From Gordonia liuliyuniae (GTDB lineage Bacteria > Actinomycetota > Actinomycetes > Mycobacteriales > Mycobacteriaceae), in NCBI RefSeq assembly GCF_021739025.1, contig NZ_JAKKOT010000007.1, positions 124,001 to 188,000 on the forward strand: DNA of 64,000 nucleotides, in the 5' to 3' direction. Shown here one piece after another: positions 18,230-26,442 of this stretch (position 1 is its first letter; every line of letters starts with the position of its first letter). The position numbers were made by a program, and so were the translations under genes. The notes beneath the pieces were generated by a model. That model was given only the letters and a program-made list of their open reading frames with translations. It had not been told where the DNA came from and made no database searches.

Positions 18230-19359
18230 GCGGCGTCCTCGACCTCGGATACGGCGAGAACCATCGCGGCGTCGACGAGATGTTCGAGCACATCGACGAA
18301 CCCGGGCTGGCCGTCCCGATCGTCGTCCCGCCGGGAACCGTGCAGGTCACGCATCCGTCGACGTGGGGTACGCGCCGGATCGCCGAACTCACCCGCCGAC
18401 TCGCCGCGGTCGGCGTCACCGCGACCCCCGTGCCGCGGGCTCTCGCCCTCGCACGGAGCCACGCCGACGCGTCCGTACAGCGTTGCGCGGTGATCGAGAC
18501 CGCAGTCGTGCCGTCGACCGGCGGCCACTGGGCGGCACATCTCCTGCAGTTGCGTGACGGCGACTGGACGATCACCGGCGTCGCCGTCACACTGCCCGCC
18601 GACGTCCCCGAAGACGACGAGTGGGCGACGATCGTCTCGGCCGCCGACGTCGCCGTCGTCGACGGCCCCGACCCGGCGTCGATCGACGACGCGCTGCGGA
18701 CTATCACCGCACCGTCCGGTGGTGTGGTCCGCGCCGACCGGGCGCTCCTCACCAGGCACGGGGGACGAGCGGTATCGACGCGCGCCAGGTTGGCCGCGGC
18801 GATCCCGCCGCCGCCCGCACCGTCGCCGCGCCCCAAGACGCCGCTTGTGGTCGGCGTCGTCGCGTGCGCACTCCTCGGCCTCGGCTGGTTCCTGGTCAAA
18901 CCGGGTCCGTCGCCCGCCGAGTCGGCGACGACCGATCAGCGGGTCGGGCCCGTGCAGGTGAAGGCGCCTGCGGGCTGGCAGCGGTCGGACCTGTCCGACG
19001 ACCGTCCCGCCGACGGTTCCGGGGAGCGAGCGGTGTTCACCGACTCCGACGGGAGCCGGATCGTCGTGGTCGTCACCACGCTGCGGGCCGGGTCCACACG
19101 GGCGAGCGTCGCGGAGAGCATGGCCAACCGGATCGCCCAGCGCGCCGACGACGCGGTCCTCGAGTTCGCGCCCGACACCGTGTTCGGCGGGCGACGCGTC
19201 ATCTCCTATCGGGAACGTCCCGAATCCGGCCCGCCGATCGCCTGGTACGTCGACGTCGAACGGTCGATTCAGACGAGCGTCGGATGCCAGCGGGGGAGCG
19301 GCGAGCAGGCGATCGACACAGTCTGCGCCGACGTCGTCGCATCGCTACGACCCGCGTGA
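18226..19359 (+). CDS. Type VII secretion-associated protein (Rv3446c family)
   Basis: A 377-residue protein encoded directly after eccC with a GTGA overlap. The N-terminal half (to about 200) is a cytoplasmic domain, then a Pro-rich linker (PPPPAPSPRPK), one membrane helix (VVGVVACALLGLGWFLV) and a C-terminal extracytoplasmic domain of about 150 residues (VQVKAPAGWQRSDLS to the end) found in the ESX-4-linked Rv3446c family. The biochemical role is unknown. In M. tuberculosis the next genes towards rplM are esxU and esxT; here none follows. Confidence 0.88.
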   Translation: MSGVLDLGYGENHRGVDEMFEHIDEPGLAVPIVVPPGTVQVTHPSTWGTRRIAELTRRLAAVGVTATPVPRALALARSHADASVQRCAVIETAVVPSTGGHWAAHLLQLRDGDWTITGVAVTLPADVPEDDEWATIVSAADVAVVDGPDPASIDDALRTITAPSGGVVRADRALLTRHGGRAVSTRARLAAAIPPPPAPSPRPKTPLVVGVVACALLGLGWFLVKPGPSPAESATTDQRVGPVQVKAPAGWQRSDLSDDRPADGSGERAVFTDSDGSRIVVVVTTLRAGSTRASVAESMANRIAQRADDAVLEFAPDTVFGGRRVISYRERPESGPPIAWYVDVERSIQTSVGCQRGSGEQAIDTVCADVVASLRPA

Positions 19360-19436
19360 CCTCACTTTCCCCGCTCAGCGCCGGCATCGTCTCTGGAGCG
19401 AATGCCGACGCTGAGCGGGGAAAGTGAGGTCACGCG
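19353..19436. repeat. 35-bp inverted repeat at 3' end of ESX-4 block
   Basis: Arms 19353-19387 and 19402-19436 are complementary except for one base, with a 14-nt loop. The left arm contains the last codons and stop of the Rv3446c-type gene. The right arm ends 17 bp before the YceI start. It is much longer than a usual terminator stem and has no T-tract. It may act as a terminator or processing site, or be a palindromic repeat element that landed here. Confidence 0.85.
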
Positions 19437-19453
19437 CCCGTACGCTGGCGTGC

Positions 19454-19987
19454 ATGAGCATCACGACTTTCGGCCCGGCCACCGGAGAACTCACCCTGCA
19501 CACGGGCGTGGCGGGCAAAGCCGCCCGCACCGGGCACAGTCTGACGATCGGTTTCACCGACTGGTCAGCGACCGTCGACGTCGACGCGCCGTCGCAGGTG
19601 CGGGTCCGCGTCGTCGTCGACTCGCTCCAGGTGATCTCCGGAGAAGGCGGCCTCACGCCGATGAGCGCACCCGAGCGCGGCGTCGCCCGCGGCAACGCGG
19701 TCAAGTCGTTGAAAGCCGACGAGTTCGCCGAGATCACCTTCGTCTCGACCGGTGTCGCCGTCGACGGCGACGGGTACCGCATCGACGGGACGCTCACCAT
19801 CGCCGGGCGCTCTCGTGAGCACCGCGTGGTCGTCGCGCCGTCGGGCAGCGGCGCGGACCGACGTGTCGCAGGCGAGACCACGGTGCGCCAGACCGACTTC
19901 GGCATCAAACAGTTCTCCACGATGATGGGCGCGCTGAAGGTCGCCGACGAGGTGACCGTCCGCCTCGACCTCTCCGTCCCGGAGTAG
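19454..19987 (+). CDS. YceI family protein
   Basis: A 177-residue lipocalin-like YceI protein. It has the conserved opening GELTLHTGVAGKAARTGHSL, the central VDSLQVISG segment and a C-terminal QTDFGIKQFSTMMGALKVADEV. YceI proteins bind long-chain isoprenoids or amides; the ligand is unknown here. No signal peptide is visible from the ATG at 19454, so this copy looks cytoplasmic. It sits between the ESX-4 hairpin and the rplM promoter, where esxU/esxT lie in mycobacteria. Confidence 0.88.
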   Translation: MSITTFGPATGELTLHTGVAGKAARTGHSLTIGFTDWSATVDVDAPSQVRVRVVVDSLQVISGEGGLTPMSAPERGVARGNAVKSLKADEFAEITFVSTGVAVDGDGYRIDGTLTIAGRSREHRVVVAPSGSGADRRVAGETTVRQTDFGIKQFSTMMGALKVADEVTVRLDLSVPE

Positions 19988-19999
19988 GCGCGACCCGTT

Positions 20000-20029
20000 T
20001 TGACCTGCGCCGCCGCGGCCCCGTACTCT
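20000..20029 (+). promoter_or_regulatory. Housekeeping sigma promoter of rplM-rpsI-glmM
   Basis: TTGACC (20000-20005) and TACTCT (20024-20029) are separated by 18 bp, close to the SigA consensus. The predicted leader of about 100 nt can fold: CTGGTC (20070-20075) pairs with GACCAG (20103-20108) around a CGCCG/CGGCG stem. This could be an r-protein binding or attenuation structure, which is unproven. Confidence 0.65.
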
Positions 20030-20135
20030 GGATCGCTGGCAGCGTGCGTTTCGCGCCCCCGGGTCCCCACTGGTCGCCGGGAATCGGCGTGCACGCCTGC
20101 CTGACCAGCAACGAACGATCAAGTGAGGACCTACT

Positions 20136-20579
20136 GTGGCTACTTACAGCCCCAAGGCAGGTGACGTGACCCGCACGTGGCACGTCATCGACGCCACCGA
20201 CGTGGTGCTCGGCCGCCTCGCCGTGCAGAGCGCGAATCTGCTCCGCGGCAAGCACAAGCCGACCTACGCCCCGCACGTCGACGGTGGCGACTACGTCGTC
20301 ATCATCAACGCCGACAAGGTCGCGATCAGCGGCAACAAGGCGAACGACAAGCGCATCTACCACCACTCGGGTCACCCGGGCGGCCTGAAGTCCCGCACCG
20401 TCGGTGAGGTCCTCGCGACCCGTCCCGACCGTCTCGTGGAGAAGGCTGTCAAGGGCATGCTGCCGAAGAACAAGCTCGGCGATCAGATCGCCCAGAAGCT
20501 GAAGGTCTACGCAGGCCCGAACCACCCGCACGCGGCTCAGCAGCCCGTCCCCTTCGAGATCAAGCAGGTTGCCCAGTGA
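20136..20579 (+). CDS. rplM: 50S ribosomal protein L13
   Basis: A 147-residue L13, an early-assembly large-subunit protein. It has the conserved [15 protein letters not shown] and a [13 protein letters not shown]-terminal region. The GTG at 20136 follows GTGAGGA. The rpsI start overlaps its stop (GTGA), the standard L13-S9 operon. Confidence 0.98.
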   Translation: MATYSPKAGDVTRTWHVIDATDVVLGRLAVQSANLLRGKHKPTYAPHVDGGDYVVIINADKVAISGNKANDKRIYHHSGHPGGLKSRTVGEVLATRPDRLVEKAVKGMLPKNKLGDQIAQKLKVYAGPNHPHAAQQPVPFEIKQVAQ

Positions 20580-21094
20580 GCGAGAACGAGAACATCGAGG
20601 TCGTCGCCGCCGAAGAAGAGATCGTCCTGGAGGACGGCTCGTACACGAGCGAGTCGATCGAAGAGGTCGCCGTCGAAGGCGCATCGACCCGCGGCCCCGT
20701 GGTCCTGGAACACCCGATCCAGACTGTCGGTCGTCGTAAGGAAGCTGTCGTCCGTGTCCGCCTCGTCTCGGGCACCGGTGACTTCCGCCTCAACGGCCGC
20801 ACCCTTGAGGACTACTTCCCCAACAAGGTCCACCAGCAGCTCATCAAGGCTCCGCTGGTGACCGTCGAGCGCACCGACTCGTTCGACATCCACGCTCGCC
20901 TCGTCGGCGGCGGCCCGTCGGGTCAGGCAGGCGCGCTGCGTCTGGCAATCGCCCGCGGCCTCATCGAGGTCAGCCCCGAGGACCGTGCGGTCCTCAAGAA
21001 GGCTGGCTTCCTGACGCGTGACGCACGTGCGGTCGAGCGTAAGAAGTACGGCTTGAAGAAGGCCCGCAAGGCTTCGCAGTACAGCAAGCGCTGA
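20576..21094 (+). CDS. rpsI: 30S ribosomal protein S9
   Basis: A 172-residue S9. The conserved core starts at about residue 48 ([15 protein letters not shown]) and ends with the universal C-terminal SKR tail that reaches the P-site tRNA. The first 45 residues are an acidic extension common in Mycobacteriales. It is translationally coupled to rplM and followed after 14 bp by glmM. Confidence 0.98.
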   Translation: MSENENIEVVAAEEEIVLEDGSYTSESIEEVAVEGASTRGPVVLEHPIQTVGRRKEAVVRVRLVSGTGDFRLNGRTLEDYFPNKVHQQLIKAPLVTVERTDSFDIHARLVGGGPSGQAGALRLAIARGLIEVSPEDRAVLKKAGFLTRDARAVERKKYGLKKARKASQYSKR

Positions 21095-21108
21095 TCGACT
21101 TCGCTACT

Positions 21109-22458
21109 GTGGCACGCCTTTTCGGCACCGACGGCGTCCGAGGCCTGGCCAACGCCCAGCTCACTGCAGAGCTGGCGTTGCGCCTGGCTTCGGCCGCCGT
21201 TTCTGTTCTCGGTGCACAACAGAACTCCCGAGACGATGCGTCAGGCCGCCGGCCTCGTGTCGTGGTCGGTCGAGACCCCCGAGCTTCCGGCGAACTGCTC
21301 GAGGCCGCCCTGTGTGCGGGCCTCGCGGCCGCCGGTGCGGACGCGATCCGGGTCGGTGTGGTGCCGACCCCCGCAGTCGCATTCCTGACCGCGGATTACG
21401 GCGCCGACTTCGGCGTGATGATCTCCGCGTCACACAATCCGATGCCCGACAACGGCATCAAATTCTTCGCGGCAGGCGGACACAAGCTGGCCGACCATGT
21501 CGAGGACGCCATCGAAGCCGCCATGGGCGCGCCGAACCCGCGTCCGACAGGCGCAGGCGTCGGGCGTCTCCACGACGCCCCGGACGCCGAGGAACGCTAT
21601 CTGGGTCACCTCGCCGCGTCCGTCGACGGCTCGCTGGAGGGGTTGACGATCGTCGTCGACGGCGCGAACGGCGCCGCGTCGACCATCGGCCCGAACGCGT
21701 ACGAGGCGGCGGGCGCGACGGTGATCGCCATCCACTGCCGGCCCGACGGCGTGAACATCAACGACGGCTGCGGTTCGACGCACCTCGACGTCCTGCAGGC
21801 CGCCGTCCTCGAGCACGGCGCCGACCTGGGCCTCGCACACGACGGCGACGCCGACCGCTGTCTCGCCGTCGATTCGACGGGCGCCGTGGTCGACGGCGAC
21901 ATGATCATGGCGATCCTCGCCCTGGACATGCACGAACGCGGTGAACTCACCGACGACGTGCTCGTCGCGACCGTGATGAGCAACCTCGGTCTGCACCTGG
22001 CGATGCGCGACGCGGGGATCGACGTGAAGGTGACCGGTGTCGGTGACCGCTACGTCCTGGAGGAGCTCCGCAAGGGCGGGTATGCGCTCGGCGGCGAACA
22101 GTCCGGCCACATCGTGATCCCGGCCGCGGGCACCACCGGCGACGGTGTGCTCACCGGCCTGCGGCTGGCGGCTCGGGTCGCGTCGACCGGTAAACGTCTC
22201 GCCGACCTCGCGGGCGTCGTCACTGTGCTCCCGCAGGAACTCATCAACGTCCCGGTCAGCGACAAGCATGCCGTCGCCCTCGCCGAGACGGTGCGGCAGG
22301 CGGTCTCGATCGCCGAACGCGAGCTCGACGGTTCTGGTCGAATCCTGTTGCGCCCCTCGGGGACCGAACAACTGGTCCGGGTCATGGTCGAGGCGGGCAC
22401 GCATGAGGACGCGCGCGACATCGCCGCTCGCGTCGCCGCCGTCGTCGCCGCTGTCTGA
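21109..22458 (+). CDS. glmM: Phosphoglucosamine mutase
   Basis: A 449-residue enzyme converting glucosamine-6-phosphate to glucosamine-1-phosphate for UDP-GlcNAc and peptidoglycan. The phosphoserine loop is [12 protein letters not shown] (Ser about 107), the metal loop DGDADRC, the sugar loop GGEQSGH and the phosphate site [11 protein letters not shown]. The GTG start at 21109 begins [12 protein letters not shown] as in all family members. It is in an operon with rplM-rpsI, with glmS about 2 kb downstream. Confidence 0.97.
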   Translation: MARLFGTDGVRGLANAQLTAELALRLASAAVSVLGAQQNSRDDASGRRPRVVVGRDPRASGELLEAALCAGLAAAGADAIRVGVVPTPAVAFLTADYGADFGVMISASHNPMPDNGIKFFAAGGHKLADHVEDAIEAAMGAPNPRPTGAGVGRLHDAPDAEERYLGHLAASVDGSLEGLTIVVDGANGAASTIGPNAYEAAGATVIAIHCRPDGVNINDGCGSTHLDVLQAAVLEHGADLGLAHDGDADRCLAVDSTGAVVDGDMIMAILALDMHERGELTDDVLVATVMSNLGLHLAMRDAGIDVKVTGVGDRYVLEELRKGGYALGGEQSGHIVIPAAGTTGDGVLTGLRLAARVASTGKRLADLAGVVTVLPQELINVPVSDKHAVALAETVRQAVSIAERELDGSGRILLRPSGTEQLVRVMVEAGTHEDARDIAARVAAVVAAV

Positions 22459-22521
22459 GGACTACCGCCCCTCTCTCGGCGTGTCGGGGAACCCGGGCGC
22501 GTCCCGCTGCGTCCAAAGAGT

Positions 22522-22821
22522 ATGAGGCAGATGACGGGCGTCCACGTCGACGCTGACGGACTGATCGATCACACCGCGCGCCAGGCGGCGCTCGCGTCCG
22601 ATGCCGCCGACTGCGTCGCCGAGCTCCGCGCCGGCGGGTTCGGGGCATGGTGGCGCGACGGACGGGAGACCGGCCTCGACGCCCGACTCACCGACCTCGC
22701 GGACCGTCTCGAGAACGCAGCGGGCGGCGTCGGCGACGCCGCCGGGCGCGTCCGACGGAACGCCGCCGAAATGGCGGCCGCGGACACCGCCGTCGCGCAC
22801 GGTCTGCGGAGTCTGCCGTGA
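22522..22821 (+). CDS. Small helical protein, ESX-substrate-like (Rv3440c position)
   Basis: A 99-residue, mostly helical protein (start ATG 22522, or 22531 giving MTGVHVDADGL). An N-terminal V-x-V-D-x-x-x-L start and a C-terminal RNAAEMAAADTAVAHGL helix recall EspC/DUF2580-type ESX substrates (roughly 100 residues, helix-turn-helix). The central GFGAWWRDG has a W-x-x-G rather than WXG turn. It occupies the position of Rv3440c after glmM. Its stop overlaps the next start (GTGA), so the two are coupled. The assignment as a type VII substrate is inference. Confidence 0.6.
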   Translation: MRQMTGVHVDADGLIDHTARQAALASDAADCVAELRAGGFGAWWRDGRETGLDARLTDLADRLENAAGGVGDAAGRVRRNAAEMAAADTAVAHGLRSLP

Positions 22822-23432
22822 TCGATGACCTCATCATGATCCTCGACGTCGGGGCCGACCTGGGTCTGATCGCATACGACGAGACCGTCGTCCGCGCGCC
22901 GCACCGCGACGCGGAGGCGTTCGACGTCGACGCGCTCGCCGCCGACGCCGCCCGACTACGGGCCACCGCGCGTCTCCTCGACGACGCGACCGTGTCGACC
23001 GACGTCTCCTTCGGCGACCTCTGGTCGGGGAGCGGCGGCGGCGCGGCAGGCATTGCGTTGGCGTCCGCGACGACGAACGTGGACGCGGTCGTCGCCGAGA
23101 TCGCCGAGACAGCGGCCACGCTCGACGCGGCGACGTCGACCGTCACCGACGTCATGGGCCGCTACCGTCACGCCATGGCGACCGTCTGCGAACCCACGAT
23201 CTGCGGGATCGACATCGGCGCGCTGCGCATCAGTGTCGCGGCCGGATCGGTGGCCCGCGACGATGTGCGTGGCGAACTCATCGCACGCATCGAGTACGCG
23301 GACACCGTCGGCCGGACGGTCACCGAGGCGCTCGCCGACACCGTTCGCGCCGTGAGCGCCGATACGGGCGCCGCCGACGACGGCCCAGGGCATCCGTCCG
23401 CAGGCGAACTCGTCCTAGCGGGCAGGCGATGA
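22818..23432 (+). CDS. Helical WXG-like protein, candidate type VII partner (Rv3439c position)
   Basis: A 204-residue protein starting with the GTG at 22818. Helices surround a turn DLWSGSGGGAAGIAL (about residues 73-87) that resembles the W-x-G turn of WXG100 proteins (W-S-G). A second half carries VCEPTICGIDIGALR with two cysteines. It is coupled to genes on both sides (GTGA upstream, ATGA downstream). Together with the 99-residue protein it could form an ESX-type heterodimer for the ESX-4 core encoded 4 kb away. I know of no biochemical function. Confidence 0.6.
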   Translation: MIDDLIMILDVGADLGLIAYDETVVRAPHRDAEAFDVDALAADAARLRATARLLDDATVSTDVSFGDLWSGSGGGAAGIALASATTNVDAVVAEIAETAATLDAATSTVTDVMGRYRHAMATVCEPTICGIDIGALRISVAAGSVARDDVRGELIARIEYADTVGRTVTEALADTVRAVSADTGAADDGPGHPSAGELVLAGRR

Positions 23433-23632
23433 GTGCCGCCGACCGGATCGTCCGTTCCGGGGACGTCGCGGCCGAGGCCTTCGAGGACGCCGAACGCCGC
23501 TACCTGCTCCGCAGGCAGACTCCGCCACCACGACCCGCGCCTGCCGCACCCGCCGACACTGCGCTCCTGCCGCCGCTGCTCGAACCGGCGGTCCGGCGGC
23601 GGGTGCGCGAGCGAGGCGCCTCGCCGGGTTAG
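23429..23632 (+). CDS. Small hypothetical protein
   Basis: A 67-residue product starting with an ATGA overlap with the preceding gene. An N-terminal helix (MSAADRIVRSGDVAAEAFEDAERRYLL) is followed by a Pro/Ala-rich segment and a basic C-terminus. No family is recognised. The coupling, and the absence of a better frame here, support it as real. It ends 10 bp before the hydrolase-fold gene. Confidence 0.5.
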   Translation: MSAADRIVRSGDVAAEAFEDAERRYLLRRQTPPPRPAPAAPADTALLPPLLEPAVRRRVRERGASPG

Positions 23633-23642
23633 GGTAGGAACC

Positions 23643-24542
23643 GTGTTCGGGAAGAAAGTGGTGGCGCCGCCGCCCGACAAACTGATGGCAGAACTCACAC
23701 GACGCGGACCCCACAAGGTGGACCGCGGGGATCTCGGCATCGTCGGGATGAGCGGCCAGATCTTCGCGCCACGCGTCGGCACCAAGCTGCCGGCCGTTGC
23801 CTTCGCCCACGACTGGCTCGCCGCCAGCCCGCGCTACCGCGACCTGGTATTCCACCTCGCGTCATGGGGCATCGTCGTCGCCGTCCCGGACGGGCAGACC
23901 GGAGTCTTCGCCTCCGACATCGACCTCGCCACCGACCTGCGGGCCGCCGTCACCGTGCTGCAGAGCGTCCAACTCGGCGACGGCACGGTCAGCGTCGACC
24001 CGCACCGCGTCGGCGTCGCCGGACACGGCTTCGGTGCCGCGGCAGCGGTGCGCGCCGCGTCGGACGCCGTCCTCCTCGGACGCCCGCCGATCGCGCTGAG
24101 TGCCCTCGCCACCGTATTCGGCGCGCCGACCACCGCCGATCTGCTGCCCGCCGCGGCGACGGTCACCGCGCCTGCACTCGTGCTCGCGGCCGGTGGACAG
24201 ATCGACTCGATGACCGGGAATGCGCTGGCCCTCGCCGAGAATCTCGGCGGAGATGTGGTGTTCCGCACCATCGAGGCCGCCGACAATCGCGGCCTCCTGG
24301 AACGGCGGGGACTCAAGGCGTTCCTCGGCGTCAACGGCGCCGACAAGGACACGCACGGCCCGGTCCGCGCCCAACTCACCGGATACCTGCTGCACACGCT
24401 GACCGGCGACGAGCGGTACGCGGCGTTCTCCGACCCGGAAGCCACGATGGGCGATGCGGTCGCGACCTCGGTGGACGAGGCCGAGCCCGCCGCGCTCGAT
24501 CACCTGTCACAACTGCTGGGAGCGAAGCCTCCCAAGGAGTAG
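23643..24542 (+). CDS. Alpha/beta-hydrolase-fold protein lacking the usual nucleophile Ser
   Basis: A 299-residue protein starting with the GTG at 23643. The fold is that of dienelactone-hydrolase/acyl-hydrolase relatives: VAFAHDWLAASPRYRDLVFHLASWG, then VDPHRVGVAGHGFGAAAAV, where the nucleophile elbow expected as G-x-S-x-G reads G-H-G-F-G with Gly in place of Ser. A later LVLAAGGQIDSMT strand matches the acid-residue region. It occupies the Rv3438 position before glmS. Either it is catalytically inactive or it uses another residue; binding or scaffolding is possible. Confidence 0.7.
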   Translation: MFGKKVVAPPPDKLMAELTRRGPHKVDRGDLGIVGMSGQIFAPRVGTKLPAVAFAHDWLAASPRYRDLVFHLASWGIVVAVPDGQTGVFASDIDLATDLRAAVTVLQSVQLGDGTVSVDPHRVGVAGHGFGAAAAVRAASDAVLLGRPPIALSALATVFGAPTTADLLPAAATVTAPALVLAAGGQIDSMTGNALALAENLGGDVVFRTIEAADNRGLLERRGLKAFLGVNGADKDTHGPVRAQLTGYLLHTLTGDERYAAFSDPEATMGDAVATSVDEAEPAALDHLSQLLGAKPPKE

Positions 24543-24560
24543 CCGGTACTCTTTTATCTC

Positions 24561-26423
24561 ATGTGCGGAATCGTTGGATACGTGGGCGCGCGCCCCGCGT
24601 TGGGCATCGTCGTCGACGCTCTGCGTCGGATGGAATACCGGGGGTACGACTCCGCCGGAGTCGCCATTCTCGACGGTGACGGAGGGCTGGCCGTCGAGAA
24701 GAAGGCGGGCCGGCTGGAGAATCTCGACAAGCAGATCGCCGAGGTCGGCGCCGAGACGCTGCGCGGCAGCACCGGCATCGGCCACACGCGGTGGGCGACG
24801 CACGGCCAGCCGACCGACCGCAATGCGCACCCGCACGTGAGTGCCGACGGCAGGCTCGCCGTCGTCCACAACGGGATCATCGAGAACTATTCGCCGCTGC
24901 GCGTCGAACTCGAGAACGCAGGCGTCGAGTTCTCGTCGGACACCGACACCGAGACCGCGGTTCACCTGCTGGAACGCGAATACGCCTCCGGGGAGCACGC
25001 GGGCGACTTCGTGGCGAGCGCGTACGCGACGCTGCGCCGTCTGGAAGGCGCGTTCACGCTCGTGTTCACCCACGCCGACCACCCAGGCACCATCGTCGCC
25101 GCCCGCCGGTCCACGCCGCTCGTCGTCGGTGTCGGCGACGGCGAGATGTTCGTCGCCTCGGATGTGACCGCGTTCATCGAGCACACCCGCGACGCTGTGG
25201 AGCTCGGCCAGGACGAGGTCGTCGTCATCACCGCCGACAGCTACTCGATCACCGACTTCGACGGCGCCGCGACCGGCGGCACCCCGTTCCACATCGACTG
25301 GGATCTCGCAGCCGCCGAGAAGGGCGGTTACGACTACTTCATGCTCAAGGAGATCGCCGAGCAGCCCGAAGCCCTCGAGAGCACCATGTCCGGACACCTC
25401 CAGGACGGCCGCATCGTCCTCGACGAGCAACGACTGTCCGACCAGGATCTTCGTGACGTCGACAAGGTGTTCGTCGTCGCCTGCGGCACCGCCTACCACG
25501 CGGGCCTCATCGCCAAGTACGCGATCGAGCACTGGACGCGGTTGCCGGTCGAAGTCGAACTGGCCAGCGAGTTCCGCTACCGGGACCCGGTGCTGGGACG
25601 TTCGACGCTCGTCGTCGCGATCAGCCAGTCCGGCGAGACCGCCGACACCCTCGAGGCGGTCCGCCACGCCAAGGACCAGAAGGCCCGCGTCCTCGCGATC
25701 TGCAACACCAACGGCGCCCAGATCCCGCGCGAATCCGATGCAGTGCTGTACACGCACGCCGGACCGGAGATCGGTGTCGCGTCCACCAAGTGCTTCCTCG
25801 CGCAGATCGCCGCCGCCTACCTGGTGGGTCTGGCGCTGGCGCAGGCGCTCGGCACCAAATACCAGGACGAGGTGGTCCGGGAGTTCACCGAACTCGAGCA
25901 GATCCCGGCGGCCGTCCAGACGGTCCTGGAACAGATGGAGCCGGTCCGCGAGTTGGCCCGGTCGTTCGCGTCGAGCGACACCGTCCTGTTCCTCGGCCGT
26001 CACGTCGGCTACCCGGTGGCCCTCGAAGGCGCGCTGAAGCTCAAAGAGCTCGCGTACATCCATGCTGAGGGCTTCGCGGCCGGCGAGCTCAAGCACGGCC
26101 CGATCGCGCTCATCGAGGACGGTCTGCCGGTGATCATCGTGATGCCGTCGCCGACCGGACGCGCCCTGCTGCACTCGAAGATGGTCAGCAACATCCGCGA
26201 GATCCAGGCGCGCGGTGCGACGACCATCGTGATCGCCGAACCGGACGACGAAGCCGCTGCGGCCATCGCCGACCACCTGATCCCGATCCCGGCGACGCCG
26301 ACACTGCTGCAGCCGCTCGTGTCGACGGTCCCGCTGCAGGTGTTCGCCGCGACCGTCGCGCAGTCGCGCGGGTACGACGTCGACAAGCCGCGGAACCTGG
26401 CCAAATCGGTCACCGTCGAATAG
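24561..26423 (+). CDS. glmS: Glutamine--fructose-6-phosphate aminotransferase
   Basis: A 620-residue enzyme making glucosamine-6-phosphate from fructose-6-phosphate and glutamine. The glutaminase domain starts with catalytic Cys1 after Met removal (MCGIVGYVGAR), with GHTRWATHG and NGIIENY. Two SIS domains follow (CGTAYHAGL; ISQSGETADTLEA; AEGFAAGELKHGP). The C-terminus KSVTVE is conserved. No glmS ribozyme is recognisable in the 18-bp gap upstream. It supplies the substrate of glmM. Confidence 0.98.
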   Translation: MCGIVGYVGARPALGIVVDALRRMEYRGYDSAGVAILDGDGGLAVEKKAGRLENLDKQIAEVGAETLRGSTGIGHTRWATHGQPTDRNAHPHVSADGRLAVVHNGIIENYSPLRVELENAGVEFSSDTDTETAVHLLEREYASGEHAGDFVASAYATLRRLEGAFTLVFTHADHPGTIVAARRSTPLVVGVGDGEMFVASDVTAFIEHTRDAVELGQDEVVVITADSYSITDFDGAATGGTPFHIDWDLAAAEKGGYDYFMLKEIAEQPEALESTMSGHLQDGRIVLDEQRLSDQDLRDVDKVFVVACGTAYHAGLIAKYAIEHWTRLPVEVELASEFRYRDPVLGRSTLVVAISQSGETADTLEAVRHAKDQKARVLAICNTNGAQIPRESDAVLYTHAGPEIGVASTKCFLAQIAAAYLVGLALAQALGTKYQDEVVREFTELEQIPAAVQTVLEQMEPVRELARSFASSDTVLFLGRHVGYPVALEGALKLKELAYIHAEGFAAGELKHGPIALIEDGLPVIIVMPSPTGRALLHSKMVSNIREIQARGATTIVIAEPDDEAAAAIADHLIPIPATPTLLQPLVSTVPLQVFAATVAQSRGYDVDKPRNLAKSVTVE

Positions 26424-26442
26424 CGCAGGAGGCGGCCTCGTC

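Noticed and set aside
19353-19436. Insertion-sequence ends
   Set aside because: The arms enclose only 14 bp and there is no transposase; better treated as a hairpin or repeat element.
23429-23632. Treating the 67-residue ORF as a shadow
   Set aside because: Kept as a low-confidence gene because of the ATGA overlap and lack of a competing frame.
24543-24560. glmS ribozyme upstream of glmS
   Set aside because: Only 18 bp separate the preceding stop and the glmS start, and no ribozyme-like fold is visible.
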